Assembly (NCBI RefSeq): GCF_013778505.1 | Contig: NZ_JAAOWU010000025.1 | Coordinates: 1-64,000, forward strand | Length of the DNA stretch: 64,000 bases | Source: Pseudomonas sivasensis | Lineage (GTDB): Bacteria; Pseudomonadota; Gammaproteobacteria; Pseudomonadales; Pseudomonadaceae | Direction: 5' to 3' | Part shown: in pieces, positions 26,044 to 34,513 of the stretch | Layout: each line of letters begins with the position of its first letter | How positions within the stretch are numbered: the stretch's first letter is position 1 | Position numbers and translations under genes: made by a program | Notes under the pieces: model-generated | Databases searched by the model: none | What the model saw: only the letters and a program-made list of their open reading frames with translations | What the model was told of the DNA's origin: nothing

Positions 26044-26198
26044 GACAGAGGCCCCGGGTTAAGTGGCGATGGGGCTCACGATACCGGAAAAACGCGCGTA
26101 AAAAGGCAGCCCCTGCAACGGGGTCGCTATGCACGAAGTCCCGGCAGGTGCTGCCAAAAAGCTGCAATCCTGATGCACAAAGCGCGGAGGGTAGAGGG

Positions 26199-26294
26199 TC
26201 ACCCAATGACCTTGGTCAAATTGGGCAGGATCAGAATCAGTGTGGTGGCGAACAGAATAAGTCCCGCCTGACGTACTTTCGAATGCTTGAACAT
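26199..26294 (-). CDS. 31-residue single-pass membrane peptide
   Basis: A short frame starting MFKHSKVRQAGLILFATT and ending PNLTKVIG: a basic N-terminus, one hydrophobic helix (about residues 10-25) and a short polar tail. This form looks familiar from pseudomonads as a conserved micro-protein, but I cannot name it. No strong ribosome binding site stands out (CAGTCAGCC upstream). It stands alone between the cytochrome gene and the fatty-acid operon. Probably inserted in the inner membrane; role unknown. Confidence 0.6.
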   Translation of the reverse strand: MFKHSKVRQAGLILFATTLILILPNLTKVIG

Positions 26295-26623
26295 GGCTGA
26301 CTGCCTTTTGTTGTTATTCCTGAGCGTCAAATACGTGCCGTTTTATTTCAGTATGGCGCTATGACGTGTCACTTTTCTTACAGTTGCTCCAGCAAAACCC
26401 GGCAGCAACATCTTACTGATTGAACCTTAGAGCCCTCGTTCTTCGCGGCTTAGATCCATTTCATATCAGCTAATCAGGATTTCAGCTTAAAAAGGCATGA
26501 GGCAGAACGCCATCTTGGCGCCAATGCCTTGGCTAGACAGCTAAAACGATTAATCAGCCTATGCGCTTAGAGGCCTACCGTTCGTCCGAGCGTGGGGGTC
26601 AAAAGCAATGAGCGCATCCGTCA

Positions 26624-26651
26624 TTGAAACCGTGTCAATCGGGCCTAAGGT
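26624..26651 (+). promoter_or_regulatory. Candidate promoter of the beta-oxidation operon
   Basis: TTGAAA (26624-26629) and TAAGGT (26646-26651), 16 bases apart, lie 33 bases before the thiolase start. The match is moderate. The stretch 26295-26684 otherwise shows nothing that I can support. Confidence 0.35.
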
Positions 26652-26684
26652 AAGGGCACTACTGCGCAATGGTTCGAGGATGTC

Positions 26685-27890
26685 ATGACCCAAGCTTTGA
26701 TCTTTGATGCGATACGCACGCCCCGGGGCAAAGGCAAGGCAGACGGCGCCTTGCACAGCGTGAAACCGGTAAATCTGGTGGCAGGTCTGCTCACGGCGCT
26801 GGCGCAACGCAGCGACCTCGACACCCACCAAGTGGATGACATCGTGCTCGGCTGCGTCACCCCAGTGGGCGACCAAGGCGCCGACATCGCCAAGACCGCC
26901 GCCTTGGTAGCGAACTGGGCGATCAGCGTGGCTGGCGTACAGGTCAACCGCTTCTGCGCCTCGGGCCTTGAAGCAGTGAACCTGGGGGCGATGAAAGTGC
27001 GCTCCGGCTTTGAAGACCTGGTGGTGGTTGGCGGAGTCGAGTCTATGTCCCGTGTGCCCATGGGCAGCGATGGCGGTGCCTGGGTGCTGGACCCGCAGAC
27101 CAACCTGCACAGCCACTTCACACCCCAAGGCATCGGCGCGGATCTGATCGCCACCCTGGAGGGTTTCAGTCGCCAGGATGTCGATAGCTTTGCCCTGCAG
27201 TCCCAGCAGAAAGCAGCCAGGGCCAGTGCCGACGGTTCCTTCAGCAAGTCGTTGATCGCGGTGCAGGACCAGAACGGTATTGTCCTGCTGGACCATGACG
27301 AATTTATCCGTGGCGACTCGACCCTTGAAGGCCTGGGCAATCTCAAACCGAGCTTCGAGATGATGGGGCAAATGGGCTTCGACGCTACGGCTCTGCGGGT
27401 CTACAGCCATGTGGAACGCATCAACCACGTACATACCCCGGGTAATAGCTCCGGCATTGTCGACGGCGCCGCACTGATGTTGATCGGCTCTGAAGCGAAG
27501 GGGCGCGAACTGGGCTTGCAACCGCGGGCGCGCATCGTCGCCACGGCAGTTACCAGCACTGATCCCACCATCATGCTCACGGGGCCCGCGCCAGCCACAC
27601 GAAAAGCCTTGGCCAAGGCCGGTTTGCGCGTGGAAGACATCGATCTGTTCGAGGTCAACGAGGCCTTTGCCTCAGTGGTGCTCAAATTCATCAAGGACAT
27701 GGGCATCGATGCCGCACGCGTCAACGTCAACGGCGGTTCCATCGCAATGGGCCACCCGTTGGGCGCCACTGGTTGCGCGATCCTTGGCACTCTGCTTGAC
27801 GAGCTTGAAGTGCGCCGGCAGCGCTACGGCCTGGCCACCCTGTGTGTCGGCGGTGGCATGGGCATCGCCACTATTATCGAACGTCTCTGA
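26685..27890 (+). CDS. Acetyl-CoA acyltransferase (thiolase)
   Basis: A 401-residue thiolase that cleaves 3-ketoacyl-CoA with CoA in the last step of beta-oxidation. The acylated Cys is about C91 in NRFCASGLEAV; the C-terminal active site has GGSIAMGHPLGATG (His) and CVGGGMG (Cys). It is followed 16 bases on by the hydratase/dehydrogenase gene, the same gene pair as P. aeruginosa PA1736-PA1737 as I remember it. Together they form a second fadAB-like set acting on fatty acyl-CoA; chain-length preference is unknown. Confidence 0.93.
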   Translation: MTQALIFDAIRTPRGKGKADGALHSVKPVNLVAGLLTALAQRSDLDTHQVDDIVLGCVTPVGDQGADIAKTAALVANWAISVAGVQVNRFCASGLEAVNLGAMKVRSGFEDLVVVGGVESMSRVPMGSDGGAWVLDPQTNLHSHFTPQGIGADLIATLEGFSRQDVDSFALQSQQKAARASADGSFSKSLIAVQDQNGIVLLDHDEFIRGDSTLEGLGNLKPSFEMMGQMGFDATALRVYSHVERINHVHTPGNSSGIVDGAALMLIGSEAKGRELGLQPRARIVATAVTSTDPTIMLTGPAPATRKALAKAGLRVEDIDLFEVNEAFASVVLKFIKDMGIDAARVNVNGGSIAMGHPLGATGCAILGTLLDELEVRRQRYGLATLCVGGGMGIATIIERL

Positions 27891-27906
27891 GCCTAAGGAA
27901 TTTCTA

Positions 27907-30054
27907 ATGACCGATGCCATTCGTTACGAAAAAGGCCAGGACCAAATTGTGGTGCTGACTCTCGACATGCCCGGCCAGAGCGCCAACACCATGAACGGTG
28001 TTTACCGCGATGCCATGGCCGCTGCGGTTCTGCGCCTGGAGTCGGAAAAGGACCACATTGCCGGTGTGATTATCACCTCTGCAAAGAAGACTTTTTTCGC
28101 GGGCGGTGACCTCAATGAATTGATCAAGGTCGAGAAGTCCCACGCCAAGGATTTCTATGAGAGCGTGTTGGTGCTTAAAGCGCAGCTGCGTCGCCTGGAA
28201 ACCCTCGGCAAGCCGGTGGTGGCCGCGATCAACGGCGCGGCCCTGGGCGGCGGCTGGGAGATTTGCCTGGCCTGTCATTACCGTGTCGCGCTGGATGACA
28301 AATCGGTGCAGCTTGGATTGCCGGAAGTCACCCTCGGCTTGCTGCCGGGCGGCGGTGGCGTGGTGCGTATGGTGCGCATGCTCGGCTTGGAAAAAGCCCT
28401 GCCGTATTTGCTGGAAGGTAAAAAAGTACGGCCGCAACAGGCGCTCCAGGCGGGGTTGATCAACGAACTGGCGGTGGACCGCGATGGGCTGCTGGCCAAA
28501 TCCCGCGCTTGGATTCTCGGCAATCCCGAGGCTAAACAACCCTGGGACAGCAAGGCGTACCAGATTCCCGGCGGCACTCCCTCGAACCCAAAAGTCGCGC
28601 AGATGCTGGCGATTGCACCGTCGATCCTGCGCAGCAAAACCAATGGCTGTTTTCCGGCTCCAGAGAAAATCCTCTGTGCTGCCGTTGAAGGCGCTCAGGT
28701 GGACTTCGACACCGCGCACCTGATCGAAACCCGTTACTTCACCGAGTTGGTCACCGGGCAAGTGGCGAAAAACATGATTGGCACCTTCTGGTTCCAACTC
28801 AATGAAATCAACGCCGGCAGCTCGCGACCCAAGGGTTTTTCACCTTACGTGACACGCAAAGTGGGTGTGCTTGGTGCCGGGATGATGGGGGCTGGAATTG
28901 CGTATGTCAGCGCCTGTGCGGGGATCGAGGTGGTGCTCAAGGACGTCACCCAGGCCGCCGCCGAGAAGGGCAAGGCACATTCGGCCGCGCTGCTGGACAA
29001 GAAGGCCAGCCGTGGGCAATTGACCGCCGAGCAGCGGGAAGCCACCTTGGCGCGGATTTACCCTACTGCCTCGGATGCTGATTTGGTCGGCTGCGATTTG
29101 ATCATTGAGGCCGTTTTCGAAGACCGTGAACTTAAGGCCAAGGTTTCGGCCGCCGCGCAACGTGTGGTCGGAGCAGATGCGGTGATCGCCTCCAATACCT
29201 CAACGTTGCCCATCACCGGCCTTGCTAGAGCTGTGGCGGATCAAGGCAAATTTATCGGCCTGCATTTTTTCAGCCCGGTGGACAAGATGCCTCTGGTTGA
29301 AATCATCAAGGGCGCCCAGACCTCGGACGAAACCCTGGCCCGAGGTTTCGATTTCGTCCTGCAAATCAAGAAAACTCCGATTGTGGTCAACGACAGTCGC
29401 GGCTTCTTCACCTCGCGGGTGTTCGGCACGTTCACCAATGAAGGCATCGCCATGCTCGGTGAAGGTGTGGCCGCGCCGATGATCGAGACCGAGGCGCGCA
29501 AGGCCGGTATGCCGGTGGGGCCGCTGGCGGTGTCCGATGAAGTGTCCCTCAGCCTGATGAGCCATATCCGACAGCAGACGGCCAAGGATTTGCAGGCCGA
29601 AGGTAAGACGGTGCCAGGGCATCCGGCAACGGCGGTCATCGATCTGTTGGTGAATGAATACAAACGCGCGGGCAAGGCGGCGGGTGGCGGTTTTTACGAG
29701 TATCCCGCTGGAGGGCAGAAGTACCTGTGGCCGGAGTTGAAAGCCCGCTTTGAACGGCCGGGCCAGCAGATTTCGCCACAGGATGTGCGCGACCGTTTGC
29801 TGTTTATCCAAGCCATCGAAACTGTGCGCTGTGTGGAGGAGGGCGTGTTGATGTCCACCGCTGATGCCAATGTGGGATCGATCTTCGGCATTGGTTTTGC
29901 GGCGTGGAGCGGTGGGGCGTTGCAGTTTATCAATCAGTACGGCTTGAACGACTTCATCGCCCGTGCGCGTTATCTGGCTGAGCAATATGGGGAGCGCTTT
30001 GCGCCGCCAGTGTTGTTGCTGGAGAAAGCGGCGAGGAGTGAAGTGTTTCGGTGA
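27907..30054 (+). CDS. FadB-like enoyl-CoA hydratase/3-hydroxyacyl-CoA dehydrogenase
   Basis: A 715-residue multifunctional beta-oxidation enzyme. The N-terminal crotonase domain (about 1-190) has both catalytic Glu positions (GGGWEICLAC and LGLPEVTLG) and the oxyanion loop AGGDLNEL. The dehydrogenase NAD domain starts at about 315 (GVLGAGMMGAGIAYVSA), with HFFSPVDKMPLVEI and the C-terminal domain (GFFTSRVFGTFTNEG). Full length for the FadB/FadJ type. The ATG at 27907 follows TAAGGAA. It probably forms a complex with the thiolase encoded just upstream; electrons from the preceding acyl-CoA dehydrogenase step go through ETF. Confidence 0.94.
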   Translation: MTDAIRYEKGQDQIVVLTLDMPGQSANTMNGVYRDAMAAAVLRLESEKDHIAGVIITSAKKTFFAGGDLNELIKVEKSHAKDFYESVLVLKAQLRRLETLGKPVVAAINGAALGGGWEICLACHYRVALDDKSVQLGLPEVTLGLLPGGGGVVRMVRMLGLEKALPYLLEGKKVRPQQALQAGLINELAVDRDGLLAKSRAWILGNPEAKQPWDSKAYQIPGGTPSNPKVAQMLAIAPSILRSKTNGCFPAPEKILCAAVEGAQVDFDTAHLIETRYFTELVTGQVAKNMIGTFWFQLNEINAGSSRPKGFSPYVTRKVGVLGAGMMGAGIAYVSACAGIEVVLKDVTQAAAEKGKAHSAALLDKKASRGQLTAEQREATLARIYPTASDADLVGCDLIIEAVFEDRELKAKVSAAAQRVVGADAVIASNTSTLPITGLARAVADQGKFIGLHFFSPVDKMPLVEIIKGAQTSDETLARGFDFVLQIKKTPIVVNDSRGFFTSRVFGTFTNEGIAMLGEGVAAPMIETEARKAGMPVGPLAVSDEVSLSLMSHIRQQTAKDLQAEGKTVPGHPATAVIDLLVNEYKRAGKAAGGGFYEYPAGGQKYLWPELKARFERPGQQISPQDVRDRLLFIQAIETVRCVEEGVLMSTADANVGSIFGIGFAAWSGGALQFINQYGLNDFIARARYLAEQYGERFAPPVLLLEKAARSEVFR

Positions 30055-30138
30055 TTAATGGAGGGGCTTGCCTTGAAGGGGTGTTTCAAGGCAGGCTCTG
30101 GGTGTTCAATATTCCCATCGCCGTGTCAGGTATTTTTT

Positions 30139-30852
30139 ATGTCGCTACGCGTCTGCATCCTGGAAACCGATATCCTGCGTCCAGGCTTGATCGATCAGTA
30201 CCAAGGTTACGGGCAGATGTTCAAGCGCCTGTTCTCCAAGCAGCCGATTGCTGCCGAGTTTGTGGTTTACAACGTGGTGCAGGGCGAATATCCGTCAGAC
30301 GATGAAGTGTTTGATGCCTACCTCGTTACCGGCAGCAAGGCCGATTCCTTCGGTACCGACCCTTGGATCCAGACCCTCAAGACCTACTTGCTGCAGCGCT
30401 ATGAGCGTGGCGACAAATTGCTCGGTATCTGCTTCGGTCACCAGTTGTTGGCATTGCTGCTCGGCGGCAAGACTGAGCGCGCCAGCAAAGGCTGGGGCAT
30501 GGGCATTCATGACTACAAACTCGATGCCAAGGCTCCGTGGATGAGCCCTGAGGTGCCTGAGTTGACGCTGTTGATCAGTCACCAGGACCAAGTCACCAGC
30601 TTGCCGGACAATGCCACGGTCATCGCCTCCAGCGATTTTTGCCCGTTTGCGGCGTATCACATTGGCGACCAGGTGCTGTGCTTCCAAGGCCACCCGGAAT
30701 TTATCCACGACTATTCGCGCGAGTTGCTGGAGATTCTTCAGACAACCCTCGGGGAAACGGTTTACACGAATGGTGTCGCCAGCCTGGAGCGCGACCACCA
30801 CGGCGCCACCGTGGCGGAATGGATGATGCGGTTTGTGGCGCACAAAGCTTAA
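30139..30852 (+). CDS. GMP-synthase-like class I glutamine amidotransferase
   Basis: A 237-residue stand-alone class I glutaminase domain. The nucleophile Cys98 is in GICFGHQLLA, and His185/Glu187 are in FQGHPEF. Such proteins hydrolyse glutamine or gamma-glutamyl compounds; no synthetase partner is visible. The ATG at 30139 was chosen because the homology starts at MSLRVCILE. A hairpin (GCCTTGAA/TTCAAGGC, 30070-30092) without a strong T-run lies between the beta-oxidation gene and this one. Its end overlaps the end of the convergent corA by four bases. Confidence 0.85.
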   Translation: MSLRVCILETDILRPGLIDQYQGYGQMFKRLFSKQPIAAEFVVYNVVQGEYPSDDEVFDAYLVTGSKADSFGTDPWIQTLKTYLLQRYERGDKLLGICFGHQLLALLLGGKTERASKGWGMGIHDYKLDAKAPWMSPEVPELTLLISHQDQVTSLPDNATVIASSDFCPFAAYHIGDQVLCFQGHPEFIHDYSRELLEILQTTLGETVYTNGVASLERDHHGATVAEWMMRFVAHKA

Positions 30853-31820
30853 AGCCAGCCCGAGCGTTTGAAACTGGCCCACAGGCTGGTGCATCCCACC
30901 GCAATAAACCCGAGCACCGCAAAATAGCCATAGTGCCATTGCAGCTCGGGCATGTTCTGGAAGTTCATCCCATAAATCCCTGCCACCGCGGTGGGGAATG
31001 CCAGGATCGCCGCCCACGCGGCAAACTTGCGCTGCACCACGCTCTGGCGTGACGCCTCCAGCAACACACCGATTTCGATCGTCTGGCTGGCGATGTCGCG
31101 CAGGGTGGTGAGGTCCTCCATCTGCCGTGTCACGTGGATCTGCACATCACGAAAATAAGGGCGCATGTTCTTGTCGATAAACGGGAAGCTCAGCTTCTGC
31201 AACTCCTGGCTGATCTCCACCATCGGCGCCACATACCGCTTGAGCCGCAGCACATCGCGGCGCAGACCGTGGATCTTCTGAATATCGCGTTCGCTCAGTG
31301 AACTGCACAGTACGTTGCGCTCCAGTTCATCGATCTCGGCGTGGATCGCCTCGCTGACCGGCTGGTAGTTTTCGGTGACGAAATCCAGCAATGCATAGAG
31401 TACGAAATCTTCCCCATGCTCCAGCAACAGCGGGCGCGCCTCACAGCGTTGGCGCACAAAGCCGTAGGACGCTGAGTGACCGTTGCGGGCGGTGATGATA
31501 TAGCCGGTGCCGGCAAAGATATGGGTCTCGATAAACTCCAGCTTGCCGTTCTCGCGCACTGGTGAATAGGTGACGATAAACAGCGCATCGCCGAAGGTTT
31601 CGAGCTTGGGGCGGCTGTGTTTTTCCAGGGCGTCTTCGATGGCCAGTTCATGCAGGTTGAACTGGCGCTGCAGGTTGGCTAGCTCCTGGGCATCGGGCTC
31701 TTCCAGGCCGATCCACACAAAATGCCCGGGCTTGGCGGCCCAGGCGGCGCCTTCATCAAGGGTGATATCAGAGACTTTCTTACCGGCGCTGTAGACGGCG
31801 GCCGCAACAACTCTACCCAT
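30849..31820 (-). CDS. corA: CorA family magnesium/divalent cation transporter
   Basis: A 323-residue inner-membrane channel. The large cytoplasmic N-domain is followed by two C-terminal helices, with the selectivity motif YGMNF between them (about residue 285) and a basic C-terminal end (FKRSGWL). The ATG at 31820 was taken because close relatives begin MGRVVAAAVYSAGKKV; a GTG four codons further up (31832) is possible. Homopentamer in the inner membrane for Mg2+ uptake is the family norm. Confidence 0.9.
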   Translation of the reverse strand: MGRVVAAAVYSAGKKVSDITLDEGAAWAAKPGHFVWIGLEEPDAQELANLQRQFNLHELAIEDALEKHSRPKLETFGDALFIVTYSPVRENGKLEFIETHIFAGTGYIITARNGHSASYGFVRQRCEARPLLLEHGEDFVLYALLDFVTENYQPVSEAIHAEIDELERNVLCSSLSERDIQKIHGLRRDVLRLKRYVAPMVEISQELQKLSFPFIDKNMRPYFRDVQIHVTRQMEDLTTLRDIASQTIEIGVLLEASRQSVVQRKFAAWAAILAFPTAVAGIYGMNFQNMPELQWHYGYFAVLGFIAVGCTSLWASFKRSGWL

Positions 31821-31960
31821 GGTGCTGATCACTTCTTGTTTGGAGGACAGATGTTGGGCAGCTTAGCTTGAATGGCGTTCCGTTGTAGACGTCGTTGCGG
31901 CGAGCTTTGTGTGGTGAGCGAGGTTGCTCGCGATGGGGAAGGAGCGCCCAAATAACGTGT

Positions 31961-32683
31961 TCAGGCGGACTGCACTTCGCGGTCCAGTTCTGCAATGCAT
32001 GCATCCATCTGCGCCTGACACGCCTGCATCAACGCAGGGACGTCATTCGCTGTCAGCCCGGCTGTAGGAACGGGTGGCAAAGAACGTATGAGCACATCAC
32101 CACTGTTCCAGCGATTAAGCTTCATATGAACGACGTAATTGCTGACGCACACCTGCACGATAGGTACACCCGCCGCAATCGCCATATGAAACGCGCCTTT
32201 TTTGAACGGCAGCAGGCCCTTGCCCAGATTGCGCGTGCCTTCCGGGAACACCCAGATCGACGTGTCTTTGTGTTGCAGCGTATGGGTGGTGGTCAGCATC
32301 GCACGGCGCGCCTTGTGCGCATTGCCGCGGTCGATCAACACATTGCCTGCGAGCCAGAACAACTGGCCGAACAACGGCACCCATTTCAGGCTCTTTTTGG
32401 CAATACACACTGTGCGATGGGGCACTACAGTGCCCACCACGAACAGGTCATAGTTGGACTGGTGGTTGGCGATGACCACGCAGGTGCCGGGCTTGTTGCG
32501 CAGCGAGTCGACATCGGCCTTCACGTTCAGTCGCAAGATGCGCATCGCGGGCAGCGCATACAGGCGCGCGCACAGGCGGCTGTTGTCCGGGTTGAACGGC
32601 CGGCAGATACCTAGAAGAACCCCGAGCACACCTGCCACCATAAAGTGCAGGCCCATCAACAACATACGCAGCAGAAAAAGCAT
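31961..32683 (-). CDS. 1-acyl-sn-glycerol-3-phosphate acyltransferase (PlsC-like)
   Basis: A 240-residue membrane-bound acyltransferase that adds the second acyl chain in phospholipid synthesis. The catalytic NHX4D motif is NHQSNYD (His74, Asp79) and the substrate-binding motif is VFPEGTRNLG (about 145-154). An N-terminal hydrophobic helix (about 1-27) anchors it. A GTG two codons upstream (32689) is an alternative start. Pseudomonads carry several PlsC paralogues, so this need not be the main one. Confidence 0.88.
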   Translation of the reverse strand: MLFLLRMLLMGLHFMVAGVLGVLLGICRPFNPDNSRLCARLYALPAMRILRLNVKADVDSLRNKPGTCVVIANHQSNYDLFVVGTVVPHRTVCIAKKSLKWVPLFGQLFWLAGNVLIDRGNAHKARRAMLTTTHTLQHKDTSIWVFPEGTRNLGKGLLPFKKGAFHMAIAAGVPIVQVCVSNYVVHMKLNRWNSGDVLIRSLPPVPTAGLTANDVPALMQACQAQMDACIAELDREVQSA

Positions 32684-32848
32684 CGACACGGCCTATCGGG
32701 ACAAAAGGTGGCGCAGTGTACGGATGTGCACTGACTTCGGCAATTACCCAGGTAGAGGTCGGAGATAGGCGATGTTTAAGCGTATGTTTCAACATGTGCC
32801 GACACTGGCTGGCTAGAGCGGCTAGGGGCGTTTCGGATTTACGTGTAA

Positions 32849-32874
32849 GAAAAAGCCCGACACAAGGTCGGGCT
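32849..32874 (-). terminator. Intrinsic terminator of the crotonase gene
   Basis: Stem AGCCCGAC/GTCGGGCT with the T-run on the minus strand, 23 bases beyond the stop of the crotonase-family gene. Confidence 0.85.
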
Positions 32875-32896
32875 CTGGCGCAGCAGGTGTAGGGAC

Positions 32897-33589
32897 TTAG
32901 CTCAGGTTGTGACCCTGATCCTGGATAATTGCATCGTCCAAGGCTTCCAGGAGCGCTTTACGCACCTTCAACTTGGTGTGCTTGTGGGCATTCATATTGA
33001 TCTTCTTCAACTGGCGCGCCGCTTCCAGTGCCGCTGCGTGCAGTTCTTCAGGCGCCACCACCTTGTCGAGGAAACCGGCCTGCAACGCGCCCTGCGGGTC
33101 AAACATCTCGGCATTGATCACCGAGCGGTGGAACGCCGACTTGCGCAGACGATCCCGCGCCAGCTCGATCCCTGCGTGGTGCATGGTCATGCCGATTGCC
33201 ACTTCATTCAGGCCGATGCTGAACGGGCCTTCCACCCCAATCCGATAATCGGCCGACAGCAACAGAAACGCGCCCTTGGCCACGGCATGCCCAGGGCACG
33301 CCACAATTACCGGGAATGGGTGCGACAACAGACGACGCGCCAACGTCGAGCCCGACGTGACCAGGCCGATGGCCTCTTTAGGGCCTGCCGTCATCACTTT
33401 CAAATCGTAACCACCCGACAAAATCCCCGGCGTGCCGGTGATCACCACCACCGCCCGATCTTTCTCGGCTTGGTCCAGCGCTGTATTGAACGCACTGACA
33501 ACATCCGGAGAAATGGCATTCACCTTGCCGTTGCTCAAGGTCAGGGTCGCGATACCGTCTTCGAGGTGGTAGGCAATCAACTCACTCAT
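32897..33589 (-). CDS. Crotonase family protein (enoyl-CoA hydratase/isomerase-like)
   Basis: A 230-residue crotonase-fold protein. The oxyanion-hole region is present (GILSGGYDLKVM), and GPFSIGLNEVAIGM keeps the second Glu position. The first catalytic Glu of true hydratases (in GGCEL-type motifs) is missing: the segment reads AVAKGAFLLLSADYRIG. Therefore classical hydration is unlikely; an isomerase, hydrolase or other crotonase reaction is possible. It has its own terminator and lies upstream of nothing related; divergent from the tRNA gene. Confidence 0.85.
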   Translation of the reverse strand: MSELIAYHLEDGIATLTLSNGKVNAISPDVVSAFNTALDQAEKDRAVVVITGTPGILSGGYDLKVMTAGPKEAIGLVTSGSTLARRLLSHPFPVIVACPGHAVAKGAFLLLSADYRIGVEGPFSIGLNEVAIGMTMHHAGIELARDRLRKSAFHRSVINAEMFDPQGALQAGFLDKVVAPEELHAAALEAARQLKKINMNAHKHTKLKVRKALLEALDDAIIQDQGHNLS

Positions 33590-33841
33590 GACGCGGTTCC
33601 TTGTAGGACTTGTTATAGAAGAATGCAGCAGACGTTACCCAGCACGCCCGTTCCGGTAAAGCGCAATGACTGACTGGCCAGTCAGCCTTTTCCCGCATCC
33701 CCGGTCGCAAATGGCCTGCAGCAGGGCATAGTGCCCAGCGAAGACCCTCTGAACCCTCCCCGAGATTGGCATAATCACCGTCCTCCCGCGGGCCCATTCC
33801 GGTATAACCGTCTAACCGCATGAAAATTCTGAAAAAAACCT

Positions 33842-33870
33842 TTGCCATCAGAAAGGCTTTCGACTACATT
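33842..33870 (+). promoter_or_regulatory. Promoter of tRNA-Ser
   Basis: TTGCCA (33842-33847) and TACATT (33865-33870) with a 17-base spacer, 38 bases before the tRNA 5' end, followed by a GC-rich stretch (GCGCGCC) like a stringent discriminator. The gap 33590-33908 holds this promoter and no gene that I can support. Confidence 0.65.
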
Positions 33871-33908
33871 AGCGCGCCTCGACAGACTGAACTGGTTTGA
33901 CGAGATAC

Positions 33909-33998
33909 GGTGAAGTGTCCGAGTGGCTTAAGGAGCACGCCTGGAAAGTGTGTATACAAGAAATTGTATCGAGAGTTCGAATCTCTCCTTCACCGCCA
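33909..33998 (+). tRNA. tRNA-Ser (GGA anticodon)
   Basis: A 90-nt class II tRNA. The acceptor arms GGTGAAG and CTTCACC pair fully; the encoded end is GCCA. Anticodon stem CACGC/GTGTG encloses CTGGAAA, giving anticodon GGA. The long variable arm (TATACAAGAAATTGTA region) and the T-loop GTTCGAATC are typical of serine tRNA. A phage integrase gene lies 1.3 kb downstream, and all genes from 34.7 kb on are phage-like, so the 3' end of this gene is the likely attachment site (attL). Confidence 0.95.
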
Positions 33999-34012
33999 CA
34001 TTTTGAAAACGC

Positions 34013-34047
34013 AAGCCCCTGATTTTCCTAGAGAAAGTCGGGGGTTT
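34013..34047 (+). terminator. Terminator-like hairpin after tRNA-Ser
   Basis: AAGCCCCTGATTTTC pairs, with G-U and a few mismatches, with GAAAGTCGGGGGTTT around CTAGA; T-rich sequence follows. It probably ends the tRNA transcript. Whether it is host or phage DNA depends on the att core length. Confidence 0.65.
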
Positions 34048-34063
34048 GTGGTTTTTGGCGTCT

Positions 34064-34109
34064 GAAAAATGGCCATATGGGACAGATCTGGGACAGATGG
34101 CCGTTTTTC
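34064..34109. repeat. Inverted repeat enclosing a direct repeat next to attL
   Basis: GAAAAATGGCCAT (34064-34076) and ATGGCCGTTTTTC (34097-34109) are reverse complements except for one base. Between and overlapping the second arm, TGGGACAGAT occurs twice, at 34078-34087 and 34089-34098. Position 66-111 bases from the tRNA suggests integrase or excisionase arm sites; it could also work as a terminator on the plus strand. Confidence 0.5.
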
Positions 34110-34179
34110 GCCTAATTAAGGGCTCCACCTTCGAACCGGCCTTGATTACAATCGGCCATCATCAAAGGGAGCTTGAACA

Positions 34180-34389
34180 ATGACTGTTTATACCTGTACC
34201 CAGTGCGCTGAGCTGTTCCGTAAAAGCTATCTGAGTGGCAATTTCCCGGGTGGGAAGGAGAGGGAAGATATTGATTGTCCGGCGTGTGGCCACACAGTCG
34301 CCACGGAGATGACCAGTGCGGTAATAAGCACCAAGGCTCTCACGGCAGAGGAAAAGTCGGAGTACCAGGCTGGCCGAACGGCCGACTGA
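34180..34389 (+). CDS. Small zinc-ribbon protein of unknown function
   Basis: A 69-residue protein with two CXXC pairs, CTQC (about residues 6-9) and CPAC (about 34-37), so it probably binds one zinc. A GGGAG ribosome binding site lies ten bases before the ATG. It is the first gene inside the prophage, transcribed towards the candidate small RNA. Zinc-ribbon peptides of this kind can be regulators or parts of larger complexes, but I do not recognise this one. Confidence 0.65.
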   Translation: MTVYTCTQCAELFRKSYLSGNFPGGKEREDIDCPACGHTVATEMTSAVISTKALTAEEKSEYQAGRTAD

Positions 34390-34478
34390 TAGCGATTCGA
34401 TTGCAAGCCGAATACTTAAAATGATTCGTAAAAAGCTAGTTAATCCGCTAACCAGTGAGAAATCTATTCCACTATCCG

Positions 34479-34507
34479 TTGAATAAGTGCTTAGCACTTG
34501 CTAAGAT
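34479..34507 (+). promoter_or_regulatory. Sigma-70 promoter with operator palindrome in its spacer
   Basis: TTGAAT (34479-34484) and TAAGAT (34502-34507) are 17 bases apart. The spacer carries AAGTGCTTAGCACTT (34485-34499), a 7-1-7 perfect palindrome, so a repressor bound there would block RNA polymerase. Transcription would start near 34514. Confidence 0.65.
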
Positions 34508-34513
34508 AACTTC

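Noticed and set aside
30064..30095. Hairpin after the FadB-like gene as a terminator
   Set aside because: The stem GCCTTGAA/TTCAAGGC is good but no T-run follows on either strand, so it was not listed as a terminator.
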